A stretch of DNA of 64,000 nucleotides. It comes from UMGS1649 sp045651205. Its GTDB lineage: Bacteria; Bacillota; Clostridia; TANB77; CAG-465. The translations under genes and the position numbers were made by a program. The stretch is taken from the NCBI GenBank assembly GCA_045651205.1, contig JAZRSA010000050.1, positions 1 through 64,000 on the forward strand, given 5' to 3'. Numbering within the stretch: position 1 is the first letter of the stretch; the number at the start of each line of letters is the position of its first letter. Shown piece after piece: positions 34,822 through 43,511 of the stretch. The notes beneath the pieces were generated by a model. That model did no database searches. It worked only from the letters and a program-made list of their open reading frames with translations, and was not told where the DNA came from.

Positions 34822-35382
34822 TTATCTACCCTCCCACTTGCCATATTCTTCAATTATTCTATTTGCTGCTTCTTCTGGAGTTAAATCTGACGTATCTATT
34901 ACATAATCATAATTATCTAGATCATGTATGTCTACATCATATAACTCTAAATATCTTTGTTTTTCCGACTCTTCACGAGCAAGTATTGCATCGTGAGCAT
35001 CTTCTATAGATTCATACTTTTCTTCTTTTCCTCTGCTTTTAGAAGCCTCGAAAAGTCTTTTACTTGCAACATCTAGCGTAGATGTCATGTATACTTTAAA
35101 TGCGTTAGGCGCAATATAGAAACCAAGTCTTGCATCAATTATAATTTTATTGCTAGTTTCAACTTTAGCTTTTGTATTAAGCTCTACTTGTTTATCTATA
35201 TCTGGATTTTTGTCTACATAGCGACTAAATTCCACTAAACTCATATTTTTTTGTCTAGCAAGTTCTCTAAATGATGTACTTGCTTTATAAAGTTCAAATC
35301 CTAGTTTATTTGCAACTATTTTTGCAACCTCAGTTTTCCCAACAGCTATATTTCCTGTTATACATATCATCTGTTTTTTCAT
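34822..35382 (-). CDS. Cytidylate-kinase-like P-loop protein
   Basis: The 186-residue protein has a Walker A (ITGNIAVGKTEVA) and the general cytidylate-kinase-like layout: ASTSFRELARQ in place of the NMP-binding start, IIDARLGFYIAP, and the LID-type helix RLFEASKSRGK. It lacks the CMP-kinase motif set in detail, so the substrate is open. In most Firmicutes gmk and coaBC flank rpoZ here; this gene occupies that place, 14 nt after rpoZ. Confidence 0.83.
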   Translation of the reverse strand: MKKQMICITGNIAVGKTEVAKIVANKLGFELYKASTSFRELARQKNMSLVEFSRYVDKNPDIDKQVELNTKAKVETSNKIIIDARLGFYIAPNAFKVYMTSTLDVASKRLFEASKSRGKEEKYESIEDAHDAILAREESEKQRYLELYDVDIHDLDNYDYVIDTSDLTPEEAANRIIEEYGKWEGR

Positions 35383-35396
35383 ATATTTTCCTCTTA

Positions 35397-35636
35397 TTAT
35401 TCAACAACATCCTCTATTATTACGTCTGCTATTTGTTCTTGTTCGTTCATCGCTACAGTTACTTTTCCTGCATCAATTTCTTTAGTAGCTACATCTACTG
35501 GATCAGATATATCTGGATCTCCTTCTTCTACTCTTTTATTAGAAATTTGTCTTGCTCTTTTAGCAACTGCAAGTGCCACTTCGTATCTAGTTCCTACTTT
35601 TGGCATTACATCGTTTACGCTTGGTTTTGCTAACAT
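35397..35636 (-). CDS. rpoZ: RNA polymerase omega subunit
   Basis: Omega helps fold and assemble the beta-prime subunit. The 79-residue protein begins MLAKPSVNDVMPKVGTRYE and has VALAVAKRARQI, the conserved core helix. The acidic tail (EQEQIADVIIEDVVE) is typical. It is the first gene of the rpoZ-priA-def-fmt operon, behind GGAGG and a sigma-A promoter. Confidence 0.94.
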   Translation of the reverse strand: MLAKPSVNDVMPKVGTRYEVALAVAKRARQISNKRVEEGDPDISDPVDVATKEIDAGKVTVAMNEQEQIADVIIEDVVE

Positions 35637-35666
35637 TGTTATTCCTCCTAAATCAATACTACAAAT

Positions 35667-35695
35667 ATTTTAACATACCCTATATATTTTTGCAA
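35667..35695 (-). promoter_or_regulatory. Sigma-A promoter of the rpoZ operon
   Basis: Minus-strand TTGCAA (35690-35695), 17-bp spacer, TAAAAT (35667-35672). Between here and the divergent 575-aa gene a 15-bp near-palindrome TTTGTTTAAAACAAA (about 35727-35742) lies in AT-rich DNA. Confidence 0.72.
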
Positions 35696-35821
35696 TAATT
35701 TCTAGTTAAATACAACATATAAAAATATTTGTTTAAAACAAACTAACTATTGTTTTTTTATTTTGTTTATTATACAATTTATGTGTAAGATTATATATTT
35801 TATATTATACGGAGGATAAAA

Positions 35822-37549
35822 ATGGGTTATTCAAATTTGGAACACTTTAAAGAAACACTTAATGCTTCAGATTATTTTGTTGGCATAACCGAATCGTTAA
35901 TAGATAAATTATTAGAATATGAATATATTTCATCATTTAAATTATCTCATTATTTACGCAAACTAACAGATAATATTGCAGAATTAAGAATAGATACAAA
36001 TAATCCTTATGAATACAAAACAGGATACTATGACGCAAACAAAAAAGAAATGTACATAAAAAGCACTAGAAATGTTTCTGCTACATATCTTCGTTTGTTA
36101 TATGCGCTAACAACAACAGAAGTAGATAATAATGTATATGAATCAGGATATGCAACAACAAAACTATCTACAGAAAATTATAAACTATGTCATTATAATT
36201 TTGGTATAAACCGTGCTATAATGTCTAATTTAGTATATAAACTTTGTAACTTATTACCTTCTTCTATACAAATATCAGAAATGCAACAAACAAGCACTCA
36301 TAACTTTTTAGGCTTTAAAATAGAATCACAAAACGATATGTATTTCTTAGAAGGCAAAATTTTAAGTGAATTGTGTTATGTTTTAGATTTAGATCCAGAA
36401 CTATTATATCGCGGACTATTTACTAGACATCCAATGAAAGTTTTAAATAGAGCTTTTAGAAAGAAAAAATTCAAACGTTCTGACGATTTTCTAATTGTAT
36501 TAGATGGCATTAGTAGAAAATATTCTACATATAACAAACTTGTATTCTTATCTCAAAAACTAAACGAAAACTATGTAGAATACAAGAAAAATGTCTTAAC
36601 AAGCGACGTTAATGATATAAACAATGAGAAAGCTTTAATAGAACAAGAAATCGCAGATGTTTTAGCTAAATTCAAAAGGGATACTACCCCTAAAGAAATT
36701 GTTGAATCTGACGATGAAGCAATTATTGAAGAAGATTTAGATGAAGTTCTAGACTATACTTCTAGCCTAGCTGAAACAATTCAAAAATTATATGATGATT
36801 TAAGAGAACAAATTATATATATACAAGATATATTAGCAGAACAACTTATAGAAAGTTCTAAAAATTTATCTTATACATTATATGCTAGCAAGCTAAAATG
36901 TTTTAACAATATATTAATTGTTCCTAATAAAAGGCTTTCAGATAAAATCGAAGAAATTATAACATTTAAGCTTATGCCAGAATCTGAAGTTACTGGTAGC
37001 AACCTAATAGATAAAATCAAATATGCTCTAATCGAACAAATACTTGCAGAAAAAGATTATTCGGATATCTCTAATACCTTCTCTTTCTACAATATAGATT
37101 CATTAGAAAACGCGGAAAACGGTTCTTGTTTAATTATATTAAATTATTCTAAACCGCCATCTAAAATATTAGAAGTTTCTGGTTTAGACGAATCAGGTCA
37201 TAATTATACAATTACACCTATTCCTTTAGACAATTTAAGTCATATTATGAATACTGGTTATTCCACATTCTTTGTTGGTAACATTGAAAAACTATATACA
37301 GATTTAAAGAATAATTTTAAAAAGTTTTCTAATGTTCCATTAGACCAAATATATGTTTTTGAATATAACTCTAAAAAATATTTATTGTTACAAACAAACG
37401 GAATACCACATATAGTTGCTTTCTCTACACAAGAAGTACGCAACTTTGGCATTCAACCGTTATCTGAAAAATATAAAGTATTTGGCAAATCTGTTGTTAA
37501 GACTAAAAGCAAATCAACAACAACTCTACCTACTTTATATAAAAAATAA
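35822..37549 (+). CDS. Orphan hypothetical protein (575 aa)
   Basis: I recognise no family. The protein starts 6 nt after GGAGG, has no signal peptide and no membrane helix, and is strongly AT-rich in codon use like its surroundings. Residues 1-270 look globular with many Tyr/Asn; residues 250-350 are acidic and coiled-coil-prone (NEKALIEQEIADVLAKF, EEDLDEVLDYTSSLAE); residues 400-575 form a second globular part ending in a basic Thr/Ser/Lys tail. It is a lone plus-strand gene between rpoZ and a PIN gene with its own terminator. A small spacer with no other gene precedes it. Confidence 0.82.
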   Translation: MGYSNLEHFKETLNASDYFVGITESLIDKLLEYEYISSFKLSHYLRKLTDNIAELRIDTNNPYEYKTGYYDANKKEMYIKSTRNVSATYLRLLYALTTTEVDNNVYESGYATTKLSTENYKLCHYNFGINRAIMSNLVYKLCNLLPSSIQISEMQQTSTHNFLGFKIESQNDMYFLEGKILSELCYVLDLDPELLYRGLFTRHPMKVLNRAFRKKKFKRSDDFLIVLDGISRKYSTYNKLVFLSQKLNENYVEYKKNVLTSDVNDINNEKALIEQEIADVLAKFKRDTTPKEIVESDDEAIIEEDLDEVLDYTSSLAETIQKLYDDLREQIIYIQDILAEQLIESSKNLSYTLYASKLKCFNNILIVPNKRLSDKIEEIITFKLMPESEVTGSNLIDKIKYALIEQILAEKDYSDISNTFSFYNIDSLENAENGSCLIILNYSKPPSKILEVSGLDESGHNYTITPIPLDNLSHIMNTGYSTFFVGNIEKLYTDLKNNFKKFSNVPLDQIYVFEYNSKKYLLLQTNGIPHIVAFSTQEVRNFGIQPLSEKYKVFGKSVVKTKSKSTTTLPTLYKK

Positions 37550-37556
37550 TAAAAGC

Positions 37557-37584
37557 AAAGAAGAGCGAAATATCGCTCTTCTTT
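37557..37584 (+). terminator. Bidirectional terminator
   Basis: A 12-bp perfect stem (37557-37568 with 37573-37584, AAAGAAGAGCGA/TCGCTCTTCTTT) between the convergent 575-aa and PIN genes. Confidence 0.85.
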
Positions 37585-37594
37585 ATTTGTGTAT

Positions 37595-38335
37595 TTAAAT
37601 TGCTGCACACATTATCACTGTGTCTCGGCAGATTTTTTTGATGATACATTTTACATCATTGTAATAAACAGTATCACCATTTGCTACGACCGTTCCTTCG
37701 GGTCTTGGGATTTTTCTTTTGCCTCTGTTGTCATATACAGAAACATGTTTGTCAAATGCTAGCACACACTGCTTGCCCACCATTTTTGCAGGCAATTCAA
37801 TGTCTTCTTTCTTATCTTCGACTTCGTTGTTAATCGGAACTATTACAGGTCCATCATTAGTTTTAGATGCTAACCCTTTAATATGTTCGTCGATTTCAGC
37901 ATATGCTGCAACTCTTGCTCTTGCTACAGGAAAAAGTTCTGTTTCAAGTTCCTTGAGTCTTGCTTTGAAATTCTGATCTCTATCGCAGGTAACAAGGCGT
38001 ACAGTGTAACCTTTATCGTGGTACTTTTCTACCGTATATACGACTTGTTCATCAACTGCCCAGCTACGAATTTCATTCGTTGCAACCTCTACGCGAAGTC
38101 TTGGATTTCGGACATTACCTTCAATGAACTTATAAATTTCTTTACAGTTTTCATTGTTTCTTCTGCCCACACTTATCTCGTGGCTCACTCCTTCCGGTAT
38201 AATGAGGGTTACATCACCCTGCTGTAAGGTTTGCTTAAAAAGTTCAAAGTGGTTGCTAAGTGCAGACGTATCCCACACTTCATACTTACCTGCCCGTCTT
38301 CTGAACAGACTTAAAATAAATCTAATAGCTGCCAT
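37595..38335 (-). CDS. PIN-domain protein (putative RNase, 246 aa)
   Basis: The N-terminal 140 residues form a PIN-like nuclease domain: VWDTSAL gives the first acidic residue, PEGVSHEI the second, and VTCDRDQNFKARL the C-terminal acid. This resembles the PIN half of PhoH2-type proteins. The C-terminal 100 residues end in a small beta domain (VVANGDTVYYNDVKCIIKK) of unknown type. No antitoxin-like partner gene is adjacent, so a classic VapBC module is unlikely. Composition is richer in G+C than both neighbours. It has a consensus promoter and a terminator, a self-contained cassette. Confidence 0.78.
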   Translation of the reverse strand: MAAIRFILSLFRRRAGKYEVWDTSALSNHFELFKQTLQQGDVTLIIPEGVSHEISVGRRNNENCKEIYKFIEGNVRNPRLRVEVATNEIRSWAVDEQVVYTVEKYHDKGYTVRLVTCDRDQNFKARLKELETELFPVARARVAAYAEIDEHIKGLASKTNDGPVIVPINNEVEDKKEDIELPAKMVGKQCVLAFDKHVSVYDNRGKRKIPRPEGTVVANGDTVYYNDVKCIIKKICRDTVIMCAAI

Positions 38336-38400
38336 GGTTCTTTTTTTACTCCTTTTTTTAAATTTAGTTAAATTTTAAATAAACGCACGACTACAAATAT

Positions 38401-38429
38401 ATTGTAACACTTTTATGATGTTATGTCAA
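38401..38429 (-). promoter_or_regulatory. Strong sigma-A promoter of the PIN gene
   Basis: Minus-strand TTGACA (38424-38429), 17-bp spacer, TACAAT (38401-38406). The leader is about 60 nt. Confidence 0.87.
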
Positions 38430-38478
38430 GTTTTGAGCAGCTTTTACATTGTTACTGCGTATTTTTTATTCTTTCCCG

Positions 38479-38507
38479 TTGACTTTTAATATCTTTTTTA
38501 ATATAAT
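38479..38507 (+). promoter_or_regulatory. Sigma-A promoter of the TtcA-like gene
   Basis: TTGACT (38479-38484), 17-bp spacer, TATAAT (38502-38507). The predicted start point near 38514 leaves only about 8 nt before the ATG. Confidence 0.85.
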
Positions 38508-38522
38508 TCTTTTGGTGATTTT

Positions 38523-39287
38523 ATGTTACAAAAAATAATAGGAAAAACAAAAAGAGCAATAGAAGACTTTAATATGATAGATGAAGGCGACAAAATAGCT
38601 GTAGGATTATCTGGTGGAAAAGATAGTATCACTCTACTTTATGCTTTATATTATCTACAAAAATTTTATAAAAAACATTTCACAATAATGGCAATAACTA
38701 TACATACTGGAAGTAATAATTTTGATACAACCGAACTTCAAAGAATATGCGATGAATTAGGAATTGAATACCTAGTATTTAATTCTAATATAGCTGATGT
38801 TGTATTTAACATTCGTAAAGAAGAAAATCCTTGTTCTTTATGTGCTAATATGCGTAGAGGGATGCTTAATAGTTTAGCCGTTGAGCATGGCTGTACTAAG
38901 GTAGCTTTAGGCCACCATATGGATGATGTAATGGAAACATTTATGATGTCTCTTCTTTTAAACGGAAGAATACACACTTTCGCTCCTGTTACATATCTTA
39001 GCAGAAGTAATGTTAAAACAATACGTCCAATGATATATGTTGAAGAAAAACTAATACGTGCAGTAGCAAGAGAAAAGAACTTCCCTGTTCATCCGAAAAC
39101 TTGTCCTGCAGATGGATTTACAAAAAGAGATTATATGTCTGATTTAATACATAATCTCCAAAAAGATATACCTAGAATAAAAGAGCATATTTTTGGAGCT
39201 ATTAAACGTTCTAAAATAGAAGGTTGGGTTAAAGAACCTTTAGAAGAAAATTTAGATACTATAGATTCTGAAAACGATGAAAACTAA
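38523..39287 (+). CDS. ttcA: TtcA-family tRNA 2-thiolation protein
   Basis: TtcA-type enzymes activate a tRNA base with ATP and insert sulfur (s2C32 in E. coli). The 254-residue protein has the PP-loop GLSGGKDS, the CxxC of NPCSLCANMRRGML, GHHMDDVMETF and a third Cys in KTCPADG. It begins LQKIIGKTKRAIEDFNMI, the normal family start, so the ATG is trusted although the leader is very short. A GGTG at 5 nt serves as a weak ribosome binding site. TtcA versus other Fe-S thiolases of the family (target base) is not settled. Confidence 0.87.
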   Translation: MLQKIIGKTKRAIEDFNMIDEGDKIAVGLSGGKDSITLLYALYYLQKFYKKHFTIMAITIHTGSNNFDTTELQRICDELGIEYLVFNSNIADVVFNIRKEENPCSLCANMRRGMLNSLAVEHGCTKVALGHHMDDVMETFMMSLLLNGRIHTFAPVTYLSRSNVKTIRPMIYVEEKLIRAVAREKNFPVHPKTCPADGFTKRDYMSDLIHNLQKDIPRIKEHIFGAIKRSKIEGWVKEPLEENLDTIDSENDEN

Positions 39288-39319
39288 AAAGGAAACAAGC
39301 TTATGCTTGTTTCCTTTTT
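39286..39319 (+). terminator. Bidirectional terminator
   Basis: A 15-bp stem (39286-39300 with 39305-39319, AAAAAGGAAACAAGC) with a four-base loop; it also contains the stop codon of the convergent 39301 gene. Confidence 0.9.
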
Positions 39320-39747
39320 TCTTCCCTATACTCTTTTGCACTTATGAGTTCACTTGTATTCATATAGTAATCATGATTTGCTATAACATCTTCTATTCTA
39401 CTTCTAATATCTACAATATCATAACAATTAATTATATATCCATTAAAGTTATTTACCGCTAAGAATTTATTGACATTCGAAACAAATTTTTCATTCCCAT
39501 GTACTACAAATACAAACTCCTCTTCTTCATAATTATTTAATATATTCTCATTAAGCCACTCACTATAATACATTCTTTCTTCTATCCTTTTATAGAATTT
39601 AGATATTATACTTTTTACTTTTTTAGTTTCATTCTTTTCATTAATATATATAATCTTTACATTATCCAAATTATTAGATATATAATTATTTGCAATTATA
39701 CACGCATGTGTTGTATTTACTGTAAAACAACATAATTTCTTTTTCAT
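39301..39747 (-). CDS. Hypothetical protein (148 aa)
   Basis: Not recognised. A soluble AT-rich-codon protein with a Rossmann-like alternation (LCCFTVN, VKIIYINEK, EFVFVVHG, GYIINCYDI), possibly a small alpha/beta domain; the C-terminus is basic. I start at the second ATG (39747), 9 nt after GAGG, because the first ATG is only 3 nt from it. The stop lies inside the terminator. It is divergent from spoIIR. Confidence 0.65.
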   Translation of the reverse strand: MKKKLCCFTVNTTHACIIANNYISNNLDNVKIIYINEKNETKKVKSIISKFYKRIEERMYYSEWLNENILNNYEEEEFVFVVHGNEKFVSNVNKFLAVNNFNGYIINCYDIVDIRSRIEDVIANHDYYMNTSELISAKEYREEKRKQA

Positions 39748-39867
39748 TTGCATCTACCTCTCTTATATAACTATATTACCATTTATTACCATTTAAATCA
39801 ACGAAATATTTTATACACTTTTGTATAATTTTGGTAATTTAACTCATAATATTTTTAGGTGAAACTT

Positions 39868-40419
39868 ATGAAAAAATTCAAATGTACATTATATATATTT
39901 ATATTCCTTTTTACATTACTTAATTTAAATCTAATACACGCTATAACTGATGCAAAAAACAATTTAGCCAATTATTTTAGATTACATGTTGTAGCTAATA
40001 GCGACAATATTAATGATCAAATGATAAAATTAAAAGTAGCTAACGAAATTAATAAATACATATCTGTTATTACAAAAAATATTACCAACAAAACTGATTG
40101 TATAAAAACAATAGAAAACCATATTCCAAACATCCTAAACATATCTAAAAACGTTCTTAAGAAAAACAATTCTTCTACTCAAGTAGTCGCATATATTGGA
40201 AATATTAAATATGATGAAAAAGAATTTAATAAAGAAACTATGGCTGCTGGTACATATACATCTTTAAAGATTAGTATTGGTGAGGCTAAAGGAACTAATT
40301 GGTGGTCATTAATATCTCCTACTATTTCTGATACTACAAATGTAAATGATATATTAGAACCTGGCGAAATAAAAATAAAATCTAAAATATTAGAATGGAT
40401 AGAAGTATTATTTAAATAA
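39868..40419 (+). CDS. spoIIR: Stage II sporulation protein R
   Basis: SpoIIR is secreted from the forespore and triggers SpoIIGA to process pro-sigma-E in the mother cell. The 183-residue product has an N-terminal signal-type helix (KKFKCTLYIFIFLFTLLN) and the family signature YFRLHVVANSDNINDQMIKLK, plus GNIKYDEKEFNKETMAAGTY and the C-terminal LEPGEIKIKSKI. I use the ATG at 39868; an upstream GTG overlaps the AGGTG ribosome binding site. I could not find a convincing sigma-F promoter. It stands alone with its own terminator. Confidence 0.93.
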   Translation: MKKFKCTLYIFIFLFTLLNLNLIHAITDAKNNLANYFRLHVVANSDNINDQMIKLKVANEINKYISVITKNITNKTDCIKTIENHIPNILNISKNVLKKNNSSTQVVAYIGNIKYDEKEFNKETMAAGTYTSLKISIGEAKGTNWWSLISPTISDTTNVNDILEPGEIKIKSKILEWIEVLFK

Positions 40420-40423
40420 AGAA

Positions 40424-40455
40424 AAAGAGCTGTACATATATTTGTACAACTCTTT
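40424..40455 (+). terminator. Bidirectional terminator between spoIIR and PBP1A genes
   Basis: Stem AAAGAG-TGTACA (40424-40436) with TGTACA-CTCTTT (40443-40455), each arm with one unpaired base. Confidence 0.72.
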
Positions 40456-40465
40456 ATATTTATGC

Positions 40466-43066
40466 TTATACGCTATATAGCATTTCTCTTAATACTCCAT
40501 AATACATTAAACTTTGTGTTGTTCCTTCACCACCGTTTTCTGGTGTTGTCGGAGTTTCTGGTGTTGTTGGTGTTTCTGGCGTAGTTGGAGTTTCCGGTGT
40601 TGTTCCTGGATTCTCTGGTGTTACTGGATTGTTTGGAACCACAACATCTTCTGGAATTTCCGGTTCTTCAACTACTGGAGCACTTGTATGTAACTCACAA
40701 GTTTTTGTTGGTGCTATATATTTCTTATCGCTTGTCTTTGTATTTGGTTTTTCTCTAGTTATTGTAGAGATTTCTACTAATTCTTCATATAAATGGCAGA
40801 ATTCTGTAGGCAATAGTTTAGATGTATTACATACTTTTACTAAACTATGAACTGTACATTCTGCAGTTGGCACTGTGCCTGATGCAAACACTTCAGATTT
40901 TACTACATTTCTTTGATCCGCTTTACAAGCATCTGTAGCAACTAAACCAGATAATGTACATACAGTTGCTTTCACTATTCCTTTAGGTTTAGTAAACGAA
41001 GCTGCTTTAAGATTTTTATGAATTGTTTTCATAACGTTTGTCCAAACAACTGTTGCTGTATATGGATAAGTTCCTAATGTTTTTCTAGAACCTATTGTTT
41101 TTGGATTATCGTAACCATTCCATACAACTGCTGTATAGTATGGTGTATATCCTGCAAACCATTGGTCTTTATCATCATTTGTGTTACCAGTTTTAGCTGC
41201 TATTTGTATCTTTGTAGAGAATTTAGCAGATGTACCTGTACCACTTGAAACAACGCTTCTTAAACAATCTGTTAGCATATATGCAGTTGTTTCGCTCATT
41301 ACTTTAGTAAATTTAACTTCATTAGTTAATATTTCTTTACCATCATGATCTAAAACTTTTGTATATAATTTAGGTTCTGTATAAACACCACCATTTGCCA
41401 TAGTAGCATATGCTGCTGCCATATCTATAACTTTAACGTTAGCTGAACCTAATGCTAAAGATAAATTCTTATTTGCCTTTTCTGTTAATGTTGTTATTCC
41501 CATGCTTTGAGCAAATCTTAAAGCATAACCTAAATCTATAGATTTTAGTGTCTTAACTGCTGGTATATTCATTGATTGATTTATTGCTTCTCTTACAGAA
41601 ACATAACCATAATAATATCCATACCAGTTAGTTGGTTTATATCCACCAAAGTTTACTGGAACGTCATCTATACCCATACCTGGATAAGATACTCCTAGTT
41701 CAAAAGCTGGTCCATACGCTGCTATTGGTTTAAATGTTGAACCTGGTTGCAATTTAGATTCTGTTGCTCTATTATAGTCTAATCCTGTTTTTTCTCCAAC
41801 ACCACCAAGCATACCTACAACGTTACCTGTTTTGTTATCTAGAACAATCATAGCACATTGCATCATACCTTTTTTCTTGTCATTGTAGAAATATTTTTCA
41901 TTTTTAGCTTGTTTATCTATAGATGCTTGTACTGTTGGATCTATTGTTGCATAAATAGTATATCCATTTGAGGCAACCATATCTCTAGCCGCTTGATATG
42001 TAATATTCATTGCTTCAGCTAGATCTTCAGCAACGGCTTTCCATACAGCGTCTCTTGCATAAGATTGAACTGCTGATGTTGAAGCTATTTCACCTTTTTT
42101 AAATACTAATTCATATTCTAAAGCTTCGTCATATTGTTCCTTAGTTATTTTACTAATAGATAGCATTTTGTTTAATACTACTTTTTGTCTCTCGATTAAT
42201 TTTTCCTTATTCTTTTCTCCATTATATGGATTTGTTACTTCAGGTAATTGTATAGATGCTGCAAGACATGCAGACTCTGCTAGGTTAAGGTCAGCTACTG
42301 TTTTCGCGAAGAAAGTTTGTGCTGCCATTTCTATACCGTTAGCACCTTCACCAAAGTATATCTTATTTAAATATGCTTCTATAATATCTTCTTTTTCAAG
42401 GTTTTGTTCAAGCATTATTGAACGATACCATTCTCTTATTTTTCTCTTCCAACTACCTTCATTATCTTCAGTTATGTTTTTAACTAACTGTTGAGTAATT
42501 GTACTTCCACCAAATGATGATGAACCACCATTTGTTACGAATGTAAGTACAGCAGCTGCTGTTCTTTTAATATCTACACCAAAGTGTGTCCAGAATCTTT
42601 CATCTTCAATTGCTACTACAGCATCTACTAAATGTTTAGGTAATTCTTCATAATCTGCCATAAGTCTATTTTCACCTGAGTTTACAGTTCCTAGCTGATT
42701 ACCTTTACTATCTAATATAGTAGTTGTAAGTTTAAGATTTTTAAGTTGAGAATAATCTACTGTTGATGTTTCGCTTATTATATCGTTTAAAACATATAAT
42801 ACTACTCCACAACCTATCACAAACAATGCTAAGCCTATAAAGAATAGCACCTTAAAAATTTTCCAAAATAGCTTTTTCTTTTTCTTAGGTTTTTCACCAT
42901 TTGTTTCTTTTTTATTCTTTTTACCCTTATTTGCTTTCTTCTCTAATTTAGCTTTTTTCTTTTCTTCTTTTTCTTTTATTTTATCTTTATCTAATTTAAC
43001 TCTTTTAAATTTTACTTTTCCATTTTCGGGTCTAATTAGATTGTCCATTTCTTTATCTGACAACAT
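40466..43066 (-). CDS. Class A penicillin-binding protein (PBP1A type)
   Basis: A bifunctional peptidoglycan synthase. Start ATG at 43066, 5 nt after GAGG; product 866 residues. A very Lys-rich cytosolic tail (residues 1-70) precedes the membrane helix (about 70-95). The GT51 transglycosylase has EDERFWTHFGVD and the STITQQLVKN motif; the transpeptidase has PGSTFKP (Ser nucleophile), QSMN and AAKTGNTND. The C-terminus ends in a proline-threonine tail of PETPTT units, like that of the LCP protein at 51.5 kb. It is a single-gene transcript. Confidence 0.95.
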   Translation of the reverse strand: MLSDKEMDNLIRPENGKVKFKRVKLDKDKIKEKEEKKKAKLEKKANKGKKNKKETNGEKPKKKKKLFWKIFKVLFFIGLALFVIGCGVVLYVLNDIISETSTVDYSQLKNLKLTTTILDSKGNQLGTVNSGENRLMADYEELPKHLVDAVVAIEDERFWTHFGVDIKRTAAAVLTFVTNGGSSSFGGSTITQQLVKNITEDNEGSWKRKIREWYRSIMLEQNLEKEDIIEAYLNKIYFGEGANGIEMAAQTFFAKTVADLNLAESACLAASIQLPEVTNPYNGEKNKEKLIERQKVVLNKMLSISKITKEQYDEALEYELVFKKGEIASTSAVQSYARDAVWKAVAEDLAEAMNITYQAARDMVASNGYTIYATIDPTVQASIDKQAKNEKYFYNDKKKGMMQCAMIVLDNKTGNVVGMLGGVGEKTGLDYNRATESKLQPGSTFKPIAAYGPAFELGVSYPGMGIDDVPVNFGGYKPTNWYGYYYGYVSVREAINQSMNIPAVKTLKSIDLGYALRFAQSMGITTLTEKANKNLSLALGSANVKVIDMAAAYATMANGGVYTEPKLYTKVLDHDGKEILTNEVKFTKVMSETTAYMLTDCLRSVVSSGTGTSAKFSTKIQIAAKTGNTNDDKDQWFAGYTPYYTAVVWNGYDNPKTIGSRKTLGTYPYTATVVWTNVMKTIHKNLKAASFTKPKGIVKATVCTLSGLVATDACKADQRNVVKSEVFASGTVPTAECTVHSLVKVCNTSKLLPTEFCHLYEELVEISTITREKPNTKTSDKKYIAPTKTCELHTSAPVVEEPEIPEDVVVPNNPVTPENPGTTPETPTTPETPTTPETPTTPENGGEGTTQSLMYYGVLREMLYSV

Positions 43067-43122
43067 TATCACCTCGATATATATTTTACTACAAATGCAT
43101 ACAATTTACAAGCAAAATACAC

Positions 43123-43156
43123 AAAAAGGATACCACTAATAAGTGGTATCCTTTTT
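43123..43156 (-). terminator. Terminator of the first zinc-ribbon cassette
   Basis: A perfect 15-bp stem (43123-43137 with 43142-43156, AAAAAGGATACCACT) overlapping the stop codon region of the 79-aa gene. Confidence 0.9.
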
Positions 43157-43394
43157 AGCCCCAAATATGATTCCTATAAGCTCGTCTGATATATGACTTA
43201 GACAACTTCATCTCATCGACGTAAATCATCTCTTCACAATGTTTGCAACGCGTGTAGAAAGCGATCCGGCCTTTATATCCTGTCGGCATAGTTCCTAAAC
43301 CGTCACACTCTTCTTCATACGAAGCTCCGCATGAACAGGAAACAGCTACAGTTTCCTTTTTGGGTTCTTTCTTTTTTCTATTCCAAAATGCCAT
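43155..43394 (-). CDS. Zinc-ribbon micro-protein A (79 aa)
   Basis: Small basic protein with a CxC pair in VSCSCGASYEEEC and a second pair in FYTRCKHCEEMI, fitting a zinc ribbon. C-terminal signature KLSKSYIRRAYRNHIWG. The second cassette at 43.5 kb encodes a paralogue sharing the cysteine spacing, FYT.CK.C, KLS and the Y.NH.W end. The function is unknown. Codon use is clearly richer in G+C (about 45 percent by eye) than the paralogue and the flanking genes, suggesting recent acquisition. It has its own promoter and GGAGG. Confidence 0.78.
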   Translation of the reverse strand: MAFWNRKKKEPKKETVAVSCSCGASYEEECDGLGTMPTGYKGRIAFYTRCKHCEEMIYVDEMKLSKSYIRRAYRNHIWG

Positions 43395-43441
43395 AGTTTT
43401 TACCTCCTTAATTAATTTGGCACTATTTACTATCTTGCTAC

Positions 43442-43470
43442 ATTATATAACAAAAAGTCCTATTTTTCAA
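43442..43470 (-). promoter_or_regulatory. Sigma-A promoter of zinc-ribbon A
   Basis: Minus-strand TTGAAA (43465-43470), 17-bp spacer, TATAAT (43442-43447). Confidence 0.85.
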
Positions 43471-43483
43471 CAAATTAAGTATA

Positions 43484-43507
43484 AAAAAAGACCGCTTATT
43501 AGCGGTT
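43484..43507 (-). terminator. Terminator of the second zinc-ribbon cassette
   Basis: Stem ACCGCT (43491-43496) with AGCGGT (43501-43506) plus flanking pairing, then a seven-T run on the minus strand. Confidence 0.75.
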
Positions 43508-43511
43508 CTCT

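Noticed and set aside
37595..38335. VapBC-type toxin-antitoxin system
   Set aside because: The PIN gene has no small antitoxin gene before or after it; the gene is longer than VapC toxins.
39800..39867. Sigma-F promoter for spoIIR
   Set aside because: A GTATA at about 39826 is present, but no GG-containing -10 lies at the right distance.
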